NCBI GenBank assembly: GCA_964394795.1
Contig: CAYMYX010000002.1
Coordinates: 1-64,000, forward strand
Reading direction: 5' to 3'
DNA: 64,000 nt
Source of the DNA: CAYFUF01 sp964394795
GTDB lineage: Bacteria; Bacillota; Clostridia; Tissierellales; Peptoniphilaceae
The notes under the pieces were generated by a model. That model was not told the origin of the DNA and made no database searches. It saw only the letters and a program-made list of their open reading frames with translations. Below, in pieces: positions 18,054-26,029 of the stretch (positions are counted from its first letter, which is position 1; each line of letters starts with the position of its first letter). Position numbers and translations under genes: made by a program.

Positions 18054-19763
18054 ATGAAAGATTATAGAAACGAAATCGCCAAACTTTTGGTTGAGCAAAA
18101 TATTGAGTTAACAGAGGAAGAAATAGTCCGAGGGATTGAGACTCCTCCAAATATGGATCTGGGGGACTATGCCTTTCCATGCTTCCTATTAGCAAAAACC
18201 ATGAGGAAGAGCCCACAAATTATTGCGGAAGAACTTGCCGGCAAGTTAGAAGCCGACTGGTTAGATCGAGTTGAAGCAAAAGGGCCATACGTCAACTTTT
18301 TTCTAGTAACAAACACCTTGGCATCCGATGTCATCAACCAGGTACTCCTAGAGAAGGACAGGTTCGGGTCATCGAATGAGGGTGCCGGGAAGACGGTTTG
18401 CGCCGAGTTCTCGTCAACCAATATTGCAAAGCCCTTCCATATCGGGCACATCCGATCAACGGTTCAAGGCGATGCCTTAGCTTCCATCTACGAATTTCTC
18501 GGCTATGACACTGTCCGTATCAACTATCTGGGCGATTACGGAACCCAATTTGGCATGCTTATCAATGCTTACGAGCTTTGGGGGAATGAGGAAGCCCTAG
18601 AGGAAGATCCTATTCCCGAACTTCTGCGTTTGTATGTCAAATACAACAAGGAGGCGGAAACTAACCGTGACCTTCAGGAAGCAGCCCGTGAACGTTTCTA
18701 TCAGTTGGAGCAGGGTTCAGAGGCAGAAATGAAGCTTTGGGAACGATTCAAAGAGGTCAGCTTAAAGGAATTTCAACGGGTCTATGACCTCTTAGACATC
18801 CGTTTTGACAGCTGGGACGGCGAATTTTACCACGCCCAATTTATCGACGACCTCTTGGTCGAATTGGAGGAGAAGAACCTCCTCATTAAAGATGAAGGGG
18901 CGATGATTATACCTCTAGATGATGACATGCCACCGGCTATTATCGTCAAGAGCAATGGGTCATCCACCTATTTAACCAGAGACGTAGCCACGGCGCTTTA
19001 TCGAAAGAGAACTTACGATTTCGTAGAGAACCTCTACGTCGTTGGTTCCCAACAAAGCTTGCACTTCAAACAATTAATCAACGTCATCGACAAGATGGGT
19101 TACGACTGGGCAGATGAAATCAAACACATTGCCTTCGGCATGATTTCTCTAGCTGAGGGGACCATGTCCACCCGGTCCGGCAATGTCGTCTTCCTTGAAG
19201 ATGTCTTGAATAATGCGATCAATAAGACGAAAAATATCATGGACGAACGAAACCCCGACCTAGAAAACCGAGATGAGGTAGCCAAACAAGTCGGTATCGG
19301 CGCTGTGAAGTTCCAAGAACTCCTTAACAATCGTGTGAAAGACTATGTCTTCTCCTGGGATGAAATCCTGAACTTCGACGGCGAAACCGGACCCTATGTC
19401 CAATACACAGCGGCTAGGGCATGGAGCGTTATGACGAGAGCGGAGAAGGAGCTTGATTTAGAACCTTTCGAGAGTTTAGGCTTTAAGCATCTGAACTTAT
19501 CCGAAGAACACAGCGTAATTCGTCAGCTCTATGAGTTCCCTCAAATCGTATCAGCCGCTCAAAAGAAGAAAGAACCCTCGCTCATTACCCGCCACTTGGT
19601 GGAAATCGCGAAAGCCTTTAATAAGTTTTACGGTCAAGCCTCCATCCTCAATGCGGAGACTAAAGAATTAGCTCTTGAGCGTTATGCCATCGTAAAAGCA
19701 ACGAGACAAGTGCTGGAAATCGGCCTTGGCTTGCTCGGCATTGCAAGCCCAGAAAAAATGTAG
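18054..19763 (+). CDS. argS: Arginyl-tRNA synthetase
   Basis: Class I enzyme charging tRNA-Arg, 569 residues. I prefer the ATG at 18054 because GGAG lies six bases upstream; the ATG at 18042 overlaps the mutS2 stop but lacks a ribosome binding site. HIGH is in AKPFHIGHIRST near residue 130; the KMSK region appears as EGTMSTRSGN, lacking the usual lysine as often in ArgRS. The N-terminal Add1 domain and the C-terminal DALR domain are present. Confidence 0.95.
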   Translation: MKDYRNEIAKLLVEQNIELTEEEIVRGIETPPNMDLGDYAFPCFLLAKTMRKSPQIIAEELAGKLEADWLDRVEAKGPYVNFFLVTNTLASDVINQVLLEKDRFGSSNEGAGKTVCAEFSSTNIAKPFHIGHIRSTVQGDALASIYEFLGYDTVRINYLGDYGTQFGMLINAYELWGNEEALEEDPIPELLRLYVKYNKEAETNRDLQEAARERFYQLEQGSEAEMKLWERFKEVSLKEFQRVYDLLDIRFDSWDGEFYHAQFIDDLLVELEEKNLLIKDEGAMIIPLDDDMPPAIIVKSNGSSTYLTRDVATALYRKRTYDFVENLYVVGSQQSLHFKQLINVIDKMGYDWADEIKHIAFGMISLAEGTMSTRSGNVVFLEDVLNNAINKTKNIMDERNPDLENRDEVAKQVGIGAVKFQELLNNRVKDYVFSWDEILNFDGETGPYVQYTAARAWSVMTRAEKELDLEPFESLGFKHLNLSEEHSVIRQLYEFPQIVSAAQKKKEPSLITRHLVEIAKAFNKFYGQASILNAETKELALERYAIVKATRQVLEIGLGLLGIASPEKM

Positions 19764-19773
19764 GAGGTTACCA

Positions 19774-20496
19774 GTGGAAGATCTACAATATGTGTATCAG
19801 AACTTCTTTACAAAATTAAAAAGCTACATCAGCTCGTTACCTGTGCTAATTGTTGCTTTCCTTGCCTACTTTGGCATCATGATGATTTTCAATCGGTTGA
19901 CTTTTAGCTTGCCCTCCGGAGTCAATATCTTCATGGGCTTCATTCGCTGGTTCTTGCGATTGGCAATCATGTCCCACTTAGCGTCTTTATTGCAGACGAT
20001 GGTTATCAGAGGACAGCTCCGTTTTCAAGACCTTTTAAACTTCGATAACCGCTTCGTGGGGAGATTGAGCCAAGTGTTCTTCATCTTCTACTTGATTGAG
20101 CTCTTCGTTAGCCGCTCAGGTATCTTAGGTGGCGTTGGTCCATTAGCGCCTTGGATTCTCCTCATTTGGGCAATCTTTACCGCCCCAGCCTTTGAAGCCG
20201 TCCACCTTGGTAATGAAAACATGAGTACCATCTTTCAATCCTTGATTGAATATTGGACGACGAATATACTTGCTCTCTTACCTTATCTTGCCGTCAGTAT
20301 CCTGATTTACCTGTTTGTTTGGCAGCGACTATTGGTGTGGGCCATGGTTGCAACCAACTCTTTCATACTCGCTCAAGTCCTTTATGCTATTTTGGGCTCG
20401 GTGCTTATGGCCCTCTTCATGCTCACCAGAGATATCCTCTTCCGAGAGACTTACTTTTCCAATCCAAGGTCCAGAAAATACAAGGGAGGGTTCTAA
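19774..20496 (+). CDS. Hypothetical integral membrane protein
   Basis: I do not recognise this family. The GTG at 19774 follows AGGAGG at 19762-19767; an upstream ATG lies inside argS and is rejected. The product has 240 residues and five or six hydrophobic segments, with no signal peptide and no catalytic motif. It lies 10 bases after argS and two bases before a TPR protein gene. The pairing suggests a membrane anchor with a cytoplasmic scaffold, but that is inference. Confidence 0.72.
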   Translation: MEDLQYVYQNFFTKLKSYISSLPVLIVAFLAYFGIMMIFNRLTFSLPSGVNIFMGFIRWFLRLAIMSHLASLLQTMVIRGQLRFQDLLNFDNRFVGRLSQVFFIFYLIELFVSRSGILGGVGPLAPWILLIWAIFTAPAFEAVHLGNENMSTIFQSLIEYWTTNILALLPYLAVSILIYLFVWQRLLVWAMVATNSFILAQVLYAILGSVLMALFMLTRDILFRETYFSNPRSRKYKGGF

Positions 20497-20498
20497 CG

Positions 20499-21641
20499 GT
20501 GACAAACCAAGCAATCAAGGATTACTTTTTAAGTTTCAGTGACCAATTGGCTTATCTGGAGCTTAAAGACAGCAATACCAATGTTGCAGATGAAAAGTTA
20601 AATGAGATTCCACTACCCATACGGGCTTTCGACTTTCTGGAGGGAATAGAGCAAAACAGTTTCGATGAAGAACTGGAATTAAGCTACTTTCTCAAGGGGA
20701 TGATTTGGAACTTAGGCATTGATCCGGACTTCCTCTACGCTGAAGACTACAAAAACATCCTCGTAAAATACGTGAAGAATCCTGACGATTACGCCTTAGA
20801 GCTAGGGAAAGTTGCACTTACTGATGAAACCATAGCGAGCGACGAGAGGAAGTTTGAGCAGGCCCTTATCAATTTCAGATCCGCAAGCCTCTTAAATCCT
20901 GAGAACGATTTTGCCCAGGTTCAATACGCTAACCTTTTATGGCAAGCGGGTGAGGGGGAAGACCAAGCTGCTTTTGTTCAGGAAGCTTCGCAAATTTTAG
21001 AGAAGCTCCTCCGTGACGATGCCTACCATACTTTGGCAAACTCAAGTCTCGGTAATATCAACGAAGCTATGGGTAACTACGTCAAAGCCCAATCTTTCTA
21101 CCAAAGGGCACTTAGCTCCAGCTCGGAAGATTTGGTCCAAGAGTCAATTCGTGCTGACCTGGAACGGATTTCAACCAACGCCAGTATTGAAAATGCTCTG
21201 TACTTTATCCGACGGGCAGATTATAATCGGGCAATTCAGTCCCTTATGGAGGCAAAGAATAAGGAAAACCGCTACGACGTTCCTTATTACTTGGGTGTAT
21301 GTTATGAAAACATCGCCAATTACGATGCCGCGGTGGCAGCCTTCCAAGAAGCAATCGAAGCCGGTGCAGATTTTCCTGAAGTATATAACGACCTTGTCTT
21401 CTCTTTGAATGCACTAGGCAAGGTGGAAGAGGCAATCCGATATTGCGATATCGGGCTTAAACTATATCCGGCAGACCTCCGCCTCCGCTACAATAGGGCG
21501 GTGCTGCTCACCGATCAAGGTGATTACCAAAAAGCCATAGAGGACTGCGATTTTATCCTAGAGTATGCAGACTTATCCAATGAGATGTTCAATGAAACGA
21601 TGATTTTGAAGGAACAGATTGGCCGATTGGCTAACGAATAA
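20499..21641 (+). CDS. Tetratricopeptide repeat protein
   Basis: A 380-residue soluble protein built largely of TPR helices from about residue 120 onward (for example YYLGVCYENIANYDAAVAAF and YNRAVLLTDQGDYQKAIEDC), a fold that binds other proteins. The GTG at 20499 has GGGAGG upstream; the longer frame runs inside the previous gene and is rejected. It follows the membrane protein gene by two bases. A bidirectional terminator lies after the stop. The function is unknown. Confidence 0.82.
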   Translation: MTNQAIKDYFLSFSDQLAYLELKDSNTNVADEKLNEIPLPIRAFDFLEGIEQNSFDEELELSYFLKGMIWNLGIDPDFLYAEDYKNILVKYVKNPDDYALELGKVALTDETIASDERKFEQALINFRSASLLNPENDFAQVQYANLLWQAGEGEDQAAFVQEASQILEKLLRDDAYHTLANSSLGNINEAMGNYVKAQSFYQRALSSSSEDLVQESIRADLERISTNASIENALYFIRRADYNRAIQSLMEAKNKENRYDVPYYLGVCYENIANYDAAVAAFQEAIEAGADFPEVYNDLVFSLNALGKVEEAIRYCDIGLKLYPADLRLRYNRAVLLTDQGDYQKAIEDCDFILEYADLSNEMFNETMILKEQIGRLANE

Positions 21642-21646
21642 AACAA

Positions 21647-21678
21647 AAAAGGTGGTCTTGTATGCACGACCACCTTTT
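21647..21678. terminator. Bidirectional terminator between the TPR gene and murC
   Basis: AAAAGGTGGTC / GACCACCTTTT stem with a ten-base loop. A- and T-tracts on both sides suit the two convergent genes. Confidence 0.88.
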
Positions 21679-21690
21679 GTACTTGTACGA

Positions 21691-23091
21691 TCAAGAAACA
21701 GCATCTTTCACGTCTACCATTTGATAGGCTAGTTCATCTATATTTCCACATCCTGTTGTCAGGATAAGGTCATCCGCTTTGACCTTTCCGCTCAAGTAGT
21801 TCTCCGCATCATCGAAGGTTTGGCAGTATACTGTCTTCACACCGTTTTCTTGTAGACGTTTAACTAGGTCTTCAGACTTTACAAGGCCCGTATCGACCTC
21901 CCTGGCTCCCATGATTTCCGTAACCACAACCTCATCCGCGTGATAGAAAGCTTCTGCGAAGTCATCCATCAGGGTATAGGTACGAGAATAGGTATGAGGT
22001 TGGAAGACGCAGATTAGTCTTCCCTTCTTATGCTCGTTCAACGCTTCTAAAGTAGCATTAATCTCGGTGGGGTGGTGGCCATAATCTGTCATCACCGTCG
22101 CTTCTTCAAAGAGACCGACCACTTCCATTCTACGATGGAGGGGAAGGTAATTCTCGACTGCCTCTTGGATCGCTTGGCGATCGACACCGGTTTGATCGGT
22201 TGCTGCAATAGCTGCCAAGGCATTAGAGATATTGTATCTCCCGATGATAGACAGTTGAATAAAGGTAAGGTCTCCATCTGGATAGGTGAGATGGAAGGAT
22301 GGACGACCGATGCTATCAAATTTAACGTTGGTTGCATTGTAGGTAGCGTGATCGTTTTCAATCGCGAAGGTAATAGCCTCTCCAGGGATATGGTCAAGAA
22401 GCTTTCTGCAATTGGCGTCATCCAAGTTTATGATGGCTTTCGATCCTGGTGATAGGTTAGCCATATAATTTTGGAAGGCCATCGTGATGTCATCCAAATT
22501 CTTGTAGTAATCCAAGTGATCCTCATCAATATTGAGAATAACGGCAACCTCTGGATAATAGTAGCGAATGTTGCCCTTGTACTCACAGGCTTCGGCGAGG
22601 AAGTACTCGCTGTTACCAGTATGGACGTTGCCGGCAATTTCATCAAAGGAACCGCCAAGTAATACCGTCGGGTTAGTTTCGCCTGCCATAAGTATTTTGG
22701 AAATCAAAGCTGTAGTGGTGGACTTACCGTGGGATCCTGACACGGCGATCGATTTAGTGTAGTTGCGCATTAGGGCACCCAGGAATTCGCCTCTAGTGAC
22801 GACATCTTTTCCCGTTGCCTTCGCTGCAATCAGCTCTTCGTTTGTATCGGGAATCGCATCGGTATAAACAAAAAGATCCTGATCTGTGATATTCTCAGCA
22901 ACCTGGCCGATGGCAACTTTTATGCCCCGGCTTTTCAAGTGGCTGACATAACTATTCTCGCTACGGTCGGAACCGGTTACGGTATAACCAGAATCATGCA
23001 AAAGCTCCGCGATACCGGACATACTAACCCCACCTATGCCAATAAAGTGAACTTTTGGTAGCGCTAATTCTTTAATATTAAAATGGAACAT
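21691..23091 (-). CDS. murC: UDP-N-acetylmuramate--L-alanine ligase
   Basis: Cytoplasmic ATP-dependent ligase that adds the first amino acid of the peptidoglycan stem peptide. Its 466 residues are typical. It has the N-terminal GIGGVSMSG loop, the ATP-binding P-loop GSHGKSTTTALI near residue 117, the central-domain DYGHHPTEI motif and the C-terminal FQPHTYSRT. GGAGAG precedes the ATG, with TATAAT on the minus strand at 23127-23122. It is the only gene between two + strand operons. Confidence 0.95.
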   Translation of the reverse strand: MFHFNIKELALPKVHFIGIGGVSMSGIAELLHDSGYTVTGSDRSENSYVSHLKSRGIKVAIGQVAENITDQDLFVYTDAIPDTNEELIAAKATGKDVVTRGEFLGALMRNYTKSIAVSGSHGKSTTTALISKILMAGETNPTVLLGGSFDEIAGNVHTGNSEYFLAEACEYKGNIRYYYPEVAVILNIDEDHLDYYKNLDDITMAFQNYMANLSPGSKAIINLDDANCRKLLDHIPGEAITFAIENDHATYNATNVKFDSIGRPSFHLTYPDGDLTFIQLSIIGRYNISNALAAIAATDQTGVDRQAIQEAVENYLPLHRRMEVVGLFEEATVMTDYGHHPTEINATLEALNEHKKGRLICVFQPHTYSRTYTLMDDFAEAFYHADEVVVTEIMGAREVDTGLVKSEDLVKRLQENGVKTVYCQTFDDAENYLSGKVKADDLILTTGCGNIDELAYQMVDVKDAVS

Positions 23092-23121
23092 ATTCTCTCC
23101 TTATATCTACTCTAGTTCTAA

Positions 23122-23194
23122 ATTATACCATAAGTCCGAATTATTGTAGACAATAAGGGAATTAATCAATAGTCCAAGACAAAATAGGTATAAT
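23122..23194. promoter_or_regulatory. Divergent promoter region of murC and the glmU-like gene
   Basis: Two -10 elements point away from each other: TATAAT on the - strand at 23127-23122 for murC and TATAAT on the + strand at 23189-23194 for the glmU-like gene. Neither has a good -35. TTATTG-TAGA-CAATAA at 23141-23156, a 6-bp inverted repeat, lies between them and could be an operator. Confidence 0.5.
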
Positions 23195-23230
23195 AATTAC
23201 GTGTAGGTCTCTTAAGTGAAAGGGGAGAGT

Positions 23231-24346
23231 ATGGATAAAATTTTGATGTTACCTTCAGATTTTACAAAACATTATGAGGAAGAGGATAAGGCAGGTTTTG
23301 TACGCATCTTAGGCCTGGATATGAATGTATACGTGGAGGAAGCCTGTCTTGAGGCAGAGTTAACCCTAGTTGATGGAGAGGACAATGTCGATGGAGACGA
23401 AGAGGTCTTGGTTCTCTCTGACGCCACACCAGGCATCTATTCCGACGACATCATCGAAATGGCGGCAGATGAGGAAGAGCTATTCTACAACGTAAAAGGG
23501 CAGTTGATTGCCTTTAAGGCAGACGGCGAGGAGCTTACTAATCTTACAGAAAAGAGCTTTGAGGAAGCGGCAGCCTACTTAGGCATCGACATTTACCTGA
23601 ACGATGATGACGATGAAATTGAAGACCTCTATGAGATTACCTATGTGGAAGACCTTATCAGTTTTTCCAAAGCAGTAAAAGAAATCCGCTATCTACTGGC
23701 ATCCTACTGGATGCTTGAAGGTGTCCGCATTGACCACCCCGAGCTTGTTACCATCGAACCCACGGTAATGATCGGTAAGGGAACTTGGCTCCAAGGTAAT
23801 GTCGAAATCCTTGGTAACACGGTCATTGGCGACGACTGCATCATCAATGACAACTCGAAAATTGTCGACTCCGTCATCGAGGACCGAGTTGTTATCAAGA
23901 ACTCCTTGATTGAATCGTCCACAATGGAAGAAGACTCCAATATTGGGCCATACTCTCATCTCCGCCCCAACGCCTACCTGAAAAAGGGTGTGCATATCGG
24001 TAACTTCGTTGAAGTGAAGAATGCGGTTATGGGCGAAGGATCCAAAGCTGGCCACCTTGCCTACGTCGGAGATGCCGATGTCGGCGATAATGTTAATATC
24101 GGCTGCGGAGTCGTCTTCGTCAACTATGACGGCAAGAAGAAACATAGAACCACGGTAGGAGACAGAGCTTTTGTTGGTTCTAATGCCAACTTAGTTGCCC
24201 CAGTAGTTGTTGAAGAAGAAGGTTTCATTGCGGCAGGCTCTACCATAACCCAAACCGTCGAAAAAGGAAGCCTTGCTATCGAGCGCGGAGAACAAAAATG
24301 CATCTCGGGATACGTTGACAAAAAGAAGAAACAAGGTCTACTATAA
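23231..24346 (+). CDS. GlmU-like acetyltransferase protein without a recognisable uridylyltransferase domain
   Basis: Sits in the classical glmU slot (glmU-prs-pth-mfd) but has 371 residues instead of about 455. Residues from about 140 match GlmU from the linker helix into the left-handed beta-helix acetyltransferase, including GPYSHLRPNA, the catalytic histidine region AGHLAYVGDADVG, and VNYDGKKKHRT. The N-terminal 135 residues are acidic and lack the nucleotide-binding LAAGxGTRM motif of GlmU. The ATG at 23231 follows AGGGGAG; the GTG at 23216 is less likely. It may acetylate GlcN-1-P only, or have a different role. Confidence 0.82.
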   Translation: MDKILMLPSDFTKHYEEEDKAGFVRILGLDMNVYVEEACLEAELTLVDGEDNVDGDEEVLVLSDATPGIYSDDIIEMAADEEELFYNVKGQLIAFKADGEELTNLTEKSFEEAAAYLGIDIYLNDDDDEIEDLYEITYVEDLISFSKAVKEIRYLLASYWMLEGVRIDHPELVTIEPTVMIGKGTWLQGNVEILGNTVIGDDCIINDNSKIVDSVIEDRVVIKNSLIESSTMEEDSNIGPYSHLRPNAYLKKGVHIGNFVEVKNAVMGEGSKAGHLAYVGDADVGDNVNIGCGVVFVNYDGKKKHRTTVGDRAFVGSNANLVAPVVVEEEGFIAAGSTITQTVEKGSLAIERGEQKCISGYVDKKKKQGLL

Positions 24347-24436
24347 TACCGTTATAGTCATTTATTCAACATTTAACCAGGGCCGATTATAGGATATAAT
24401 AGCCCTGAACGATGATGGGAAATTTGAGGAGGCGTT

Positions 24437-25390
24437 ATGATCGATGTAGGTATGAAAATCTTCAGTGGCACCGCGAATCCTAAGCTAGCAGAGGCTGTAG
24501 CAGAACAGCTAGGCATGAGTCTCGGTGAATTGAAGATTGGACGTTTTTCGGACGGGGAAATCAATGTAAAGATCAATGAAACGGTGCGAGGATATGACTG
24601 CTTCTTGGTCCAGCCAACTTGCTCGCCAGTGAATGATTCAATTATGGAAACTTTAATTATTGTAGATGCCTTCAAGAGGGCATCCGTTAATTCAGTCAAT
24701 TTGGTCATGCCTTACTATGGCTACGCCAGACAAGACCGAAAGACCAGTGGAAGAGAACCGATTACCGCTAAGTTAGTTGCTGATATATTAACCGTAGCAG
24801 GAGTCGATCGCGTGATTACCCTAGATCTTCACGCCGGACAGATTCAAGGCTACTTTGACATCCCTGTCGACCACTTCCAAGGTGGGAACCTCCTATCCAC
24901 CTATTTTGAGGAAACCGTATGTAACGAACCTGGTGAATGGGTAGTTGTTTCTCCAGACCTTGGCGGCGTAACAAGAGCAAGAGCATTTTCCCATCTTTTA
25001 GACCTTCCTATTGCCATTATCGAGAAGGTTAGGCCTCGTCCTAACGAATCAACGGTGGTCGATATCATCGGAGATATAAAGAACAAGAAGTGCATTATTA
25101 TCGATGATATTATTGATACCGCTGGGACCATTACCAATGCGGCAGACTACCTGAACGAGAACGGAGCAGCTGAAGTCTATATCACGGCGACTCACCCTGT
25201 GTTCTCCGGTCCGGCTTTGGAAAGAATCCAAAATTCATCGGTCGTAAAATGCATCGTTACCGATTCCATACCCCTAGATGAAGAACAGAATACAGATAAG
25301 ATTGTCACGCTGTCGATTGCTCCTCTCTTAGCAGAAGCCATCCGCCGCATCTACAACCATGAGTCTGTTTCTGCCATGTTTAAAGAGTAG
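24437..25390 (+). CDS. prs: Ribose-phosphate pyrophosphokinase
   Basis: Makes PRPP from ribose 5-phosphate and ATP for nucleotide, histidine and tryptophan synthesis. Its 317 residues are typical. It has the flexible loop YARQDRKTSGREP near residues 96-108, the conserved VITLDLHAGQIQGYF, and the PRPP-binding CIIIDDIIDTAGTI near residue 217. GAGGAGG precedes the ATG. It lies 90 bases after the glmU-like gene, so a separate promoter in that gap (a TATAAT near 24394) is possible. Confidence 0.96.
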   Translation: MIDVGMKIFSGTANPKLAEAVAEQLGMSLGELKIGRFSDGEINVKINETVRGYDCFLVQPTCSPVNDSIMETLIIVDAFKRASVNSVNLVMPYYGYARQDRKTSGREPITAKLVADILTVAGVDRVITLDLHAGQIQGYFDIPVDHFQGGNLLSTYFEETVCNEPGEWVVVSPDLGGVTRARAFSHLLDLPIAIIEKVRPRPNESTVVDIIGDIKNKKCIIIDDIIDTAGTITNAADYLNENGAAEVYITATHPVFSGPALERIQNSSVVKCIVTDSIPLDEEQNTDKIVTLSIAPLLAEAIRRIYNHESVSAMFKE

Positions 25391-25396
25391 GTACCA

Positions 25397-25981
25397 ATGT
25401 ATTTAATTGTCGGACTAGGAAATCCGGGAAAAAATTATGAGCAGACGAGGCACAATGTAGGCTTTATGACCATTGATATCTTAGCCGAACGATACAACTG
25501 CCCGATCAATTTGGTAAAGTGGAATGCCTTGGTAGGGGAAACGAGAATCAATAACGAAAAAGTCGTTTTGATGAAGCCTCAAACCTTCATGAATCTTTCC
25601 GGTCGATCCGTGGTTGCAGCAGCTCAGTTTTATAAATTAGATCCATCAGAGATTATCGTCATCTGCGATGATGTCGATATTCACTTCGGCACGATCCGCA
25701 TTAAGCGAAAGGGCACAGCCGGTTCTCACAATGGCCTGAAATCTATTGTCAACCTGCTTGGCTCTATGGACTTCCCCCGCGTCAAGATTGCCGTAGGGAG
25801 AAAACATCCTCGGATGGACCTTGCTGATTTTGTCTTATCCAAGTTTGCTAGCAGCGAAATCAAGACCCTCCAGGAGGAGTTGATTGCTGCCGCTGATGCT
25901 GTTGAGCTCATCCTTAAAGAGGACATTGCAGAAGCCATGAACGTTTATAACGGTTGGTCGGCTCCCTCAATAGAAGAATAA
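25397..25981 (+). CDS. pth: Peptidyl-tRNA hydrolase
   Basis: Releases peptides from prematurely dropped peptidyl-tRNA. It has 194 residues; GLGNPGKNYEQTRHNVGF at the N-terminus contains the catalytic histidine, with the second signature GTAGSHNGLKSI and the conserved MKPQTFMNLSG also present. It begins six bases after prs and precedes mfd, the standard order. Confidence 0.95.
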   Translation: MYLIVGLGNPGKNYEQTRHNVGFMTIDILAERYNCPINLVKWNALVGETRINNEKVVLMKPQTFMNLSGRSVVAAAQFYKLDPSEIIVICDDVDIHFGTIRIKRKGTAGSHNGLKSIVNLLGSMDFPRVKIAVGRKHPRMDLADFVLSKFASSEIKTLQEELIAAADAVELILKEDIAEAMNVYNGWSAPSIEE

Positions 25982-26029
25982 TCCCGCTATATAACACGTC
26001 TCTAGTTTAGCTGTAAGGAAGAGGCCTGA

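Noticed and set aside
20253..20498. Long N-terminal extension of the TPR protein
   Set aside because: It runs out of frame through the membrane protein gene, with no TPR-like or other sense; the GTG at 20499 has a ribosome binding site.
23693..24145. Long antisense ORFs opposite the glmU-like gene and others
   Set aside because: They mirror the codon pattern of the real gene on the other strand, lack ribosome binding sites and resemble no family.
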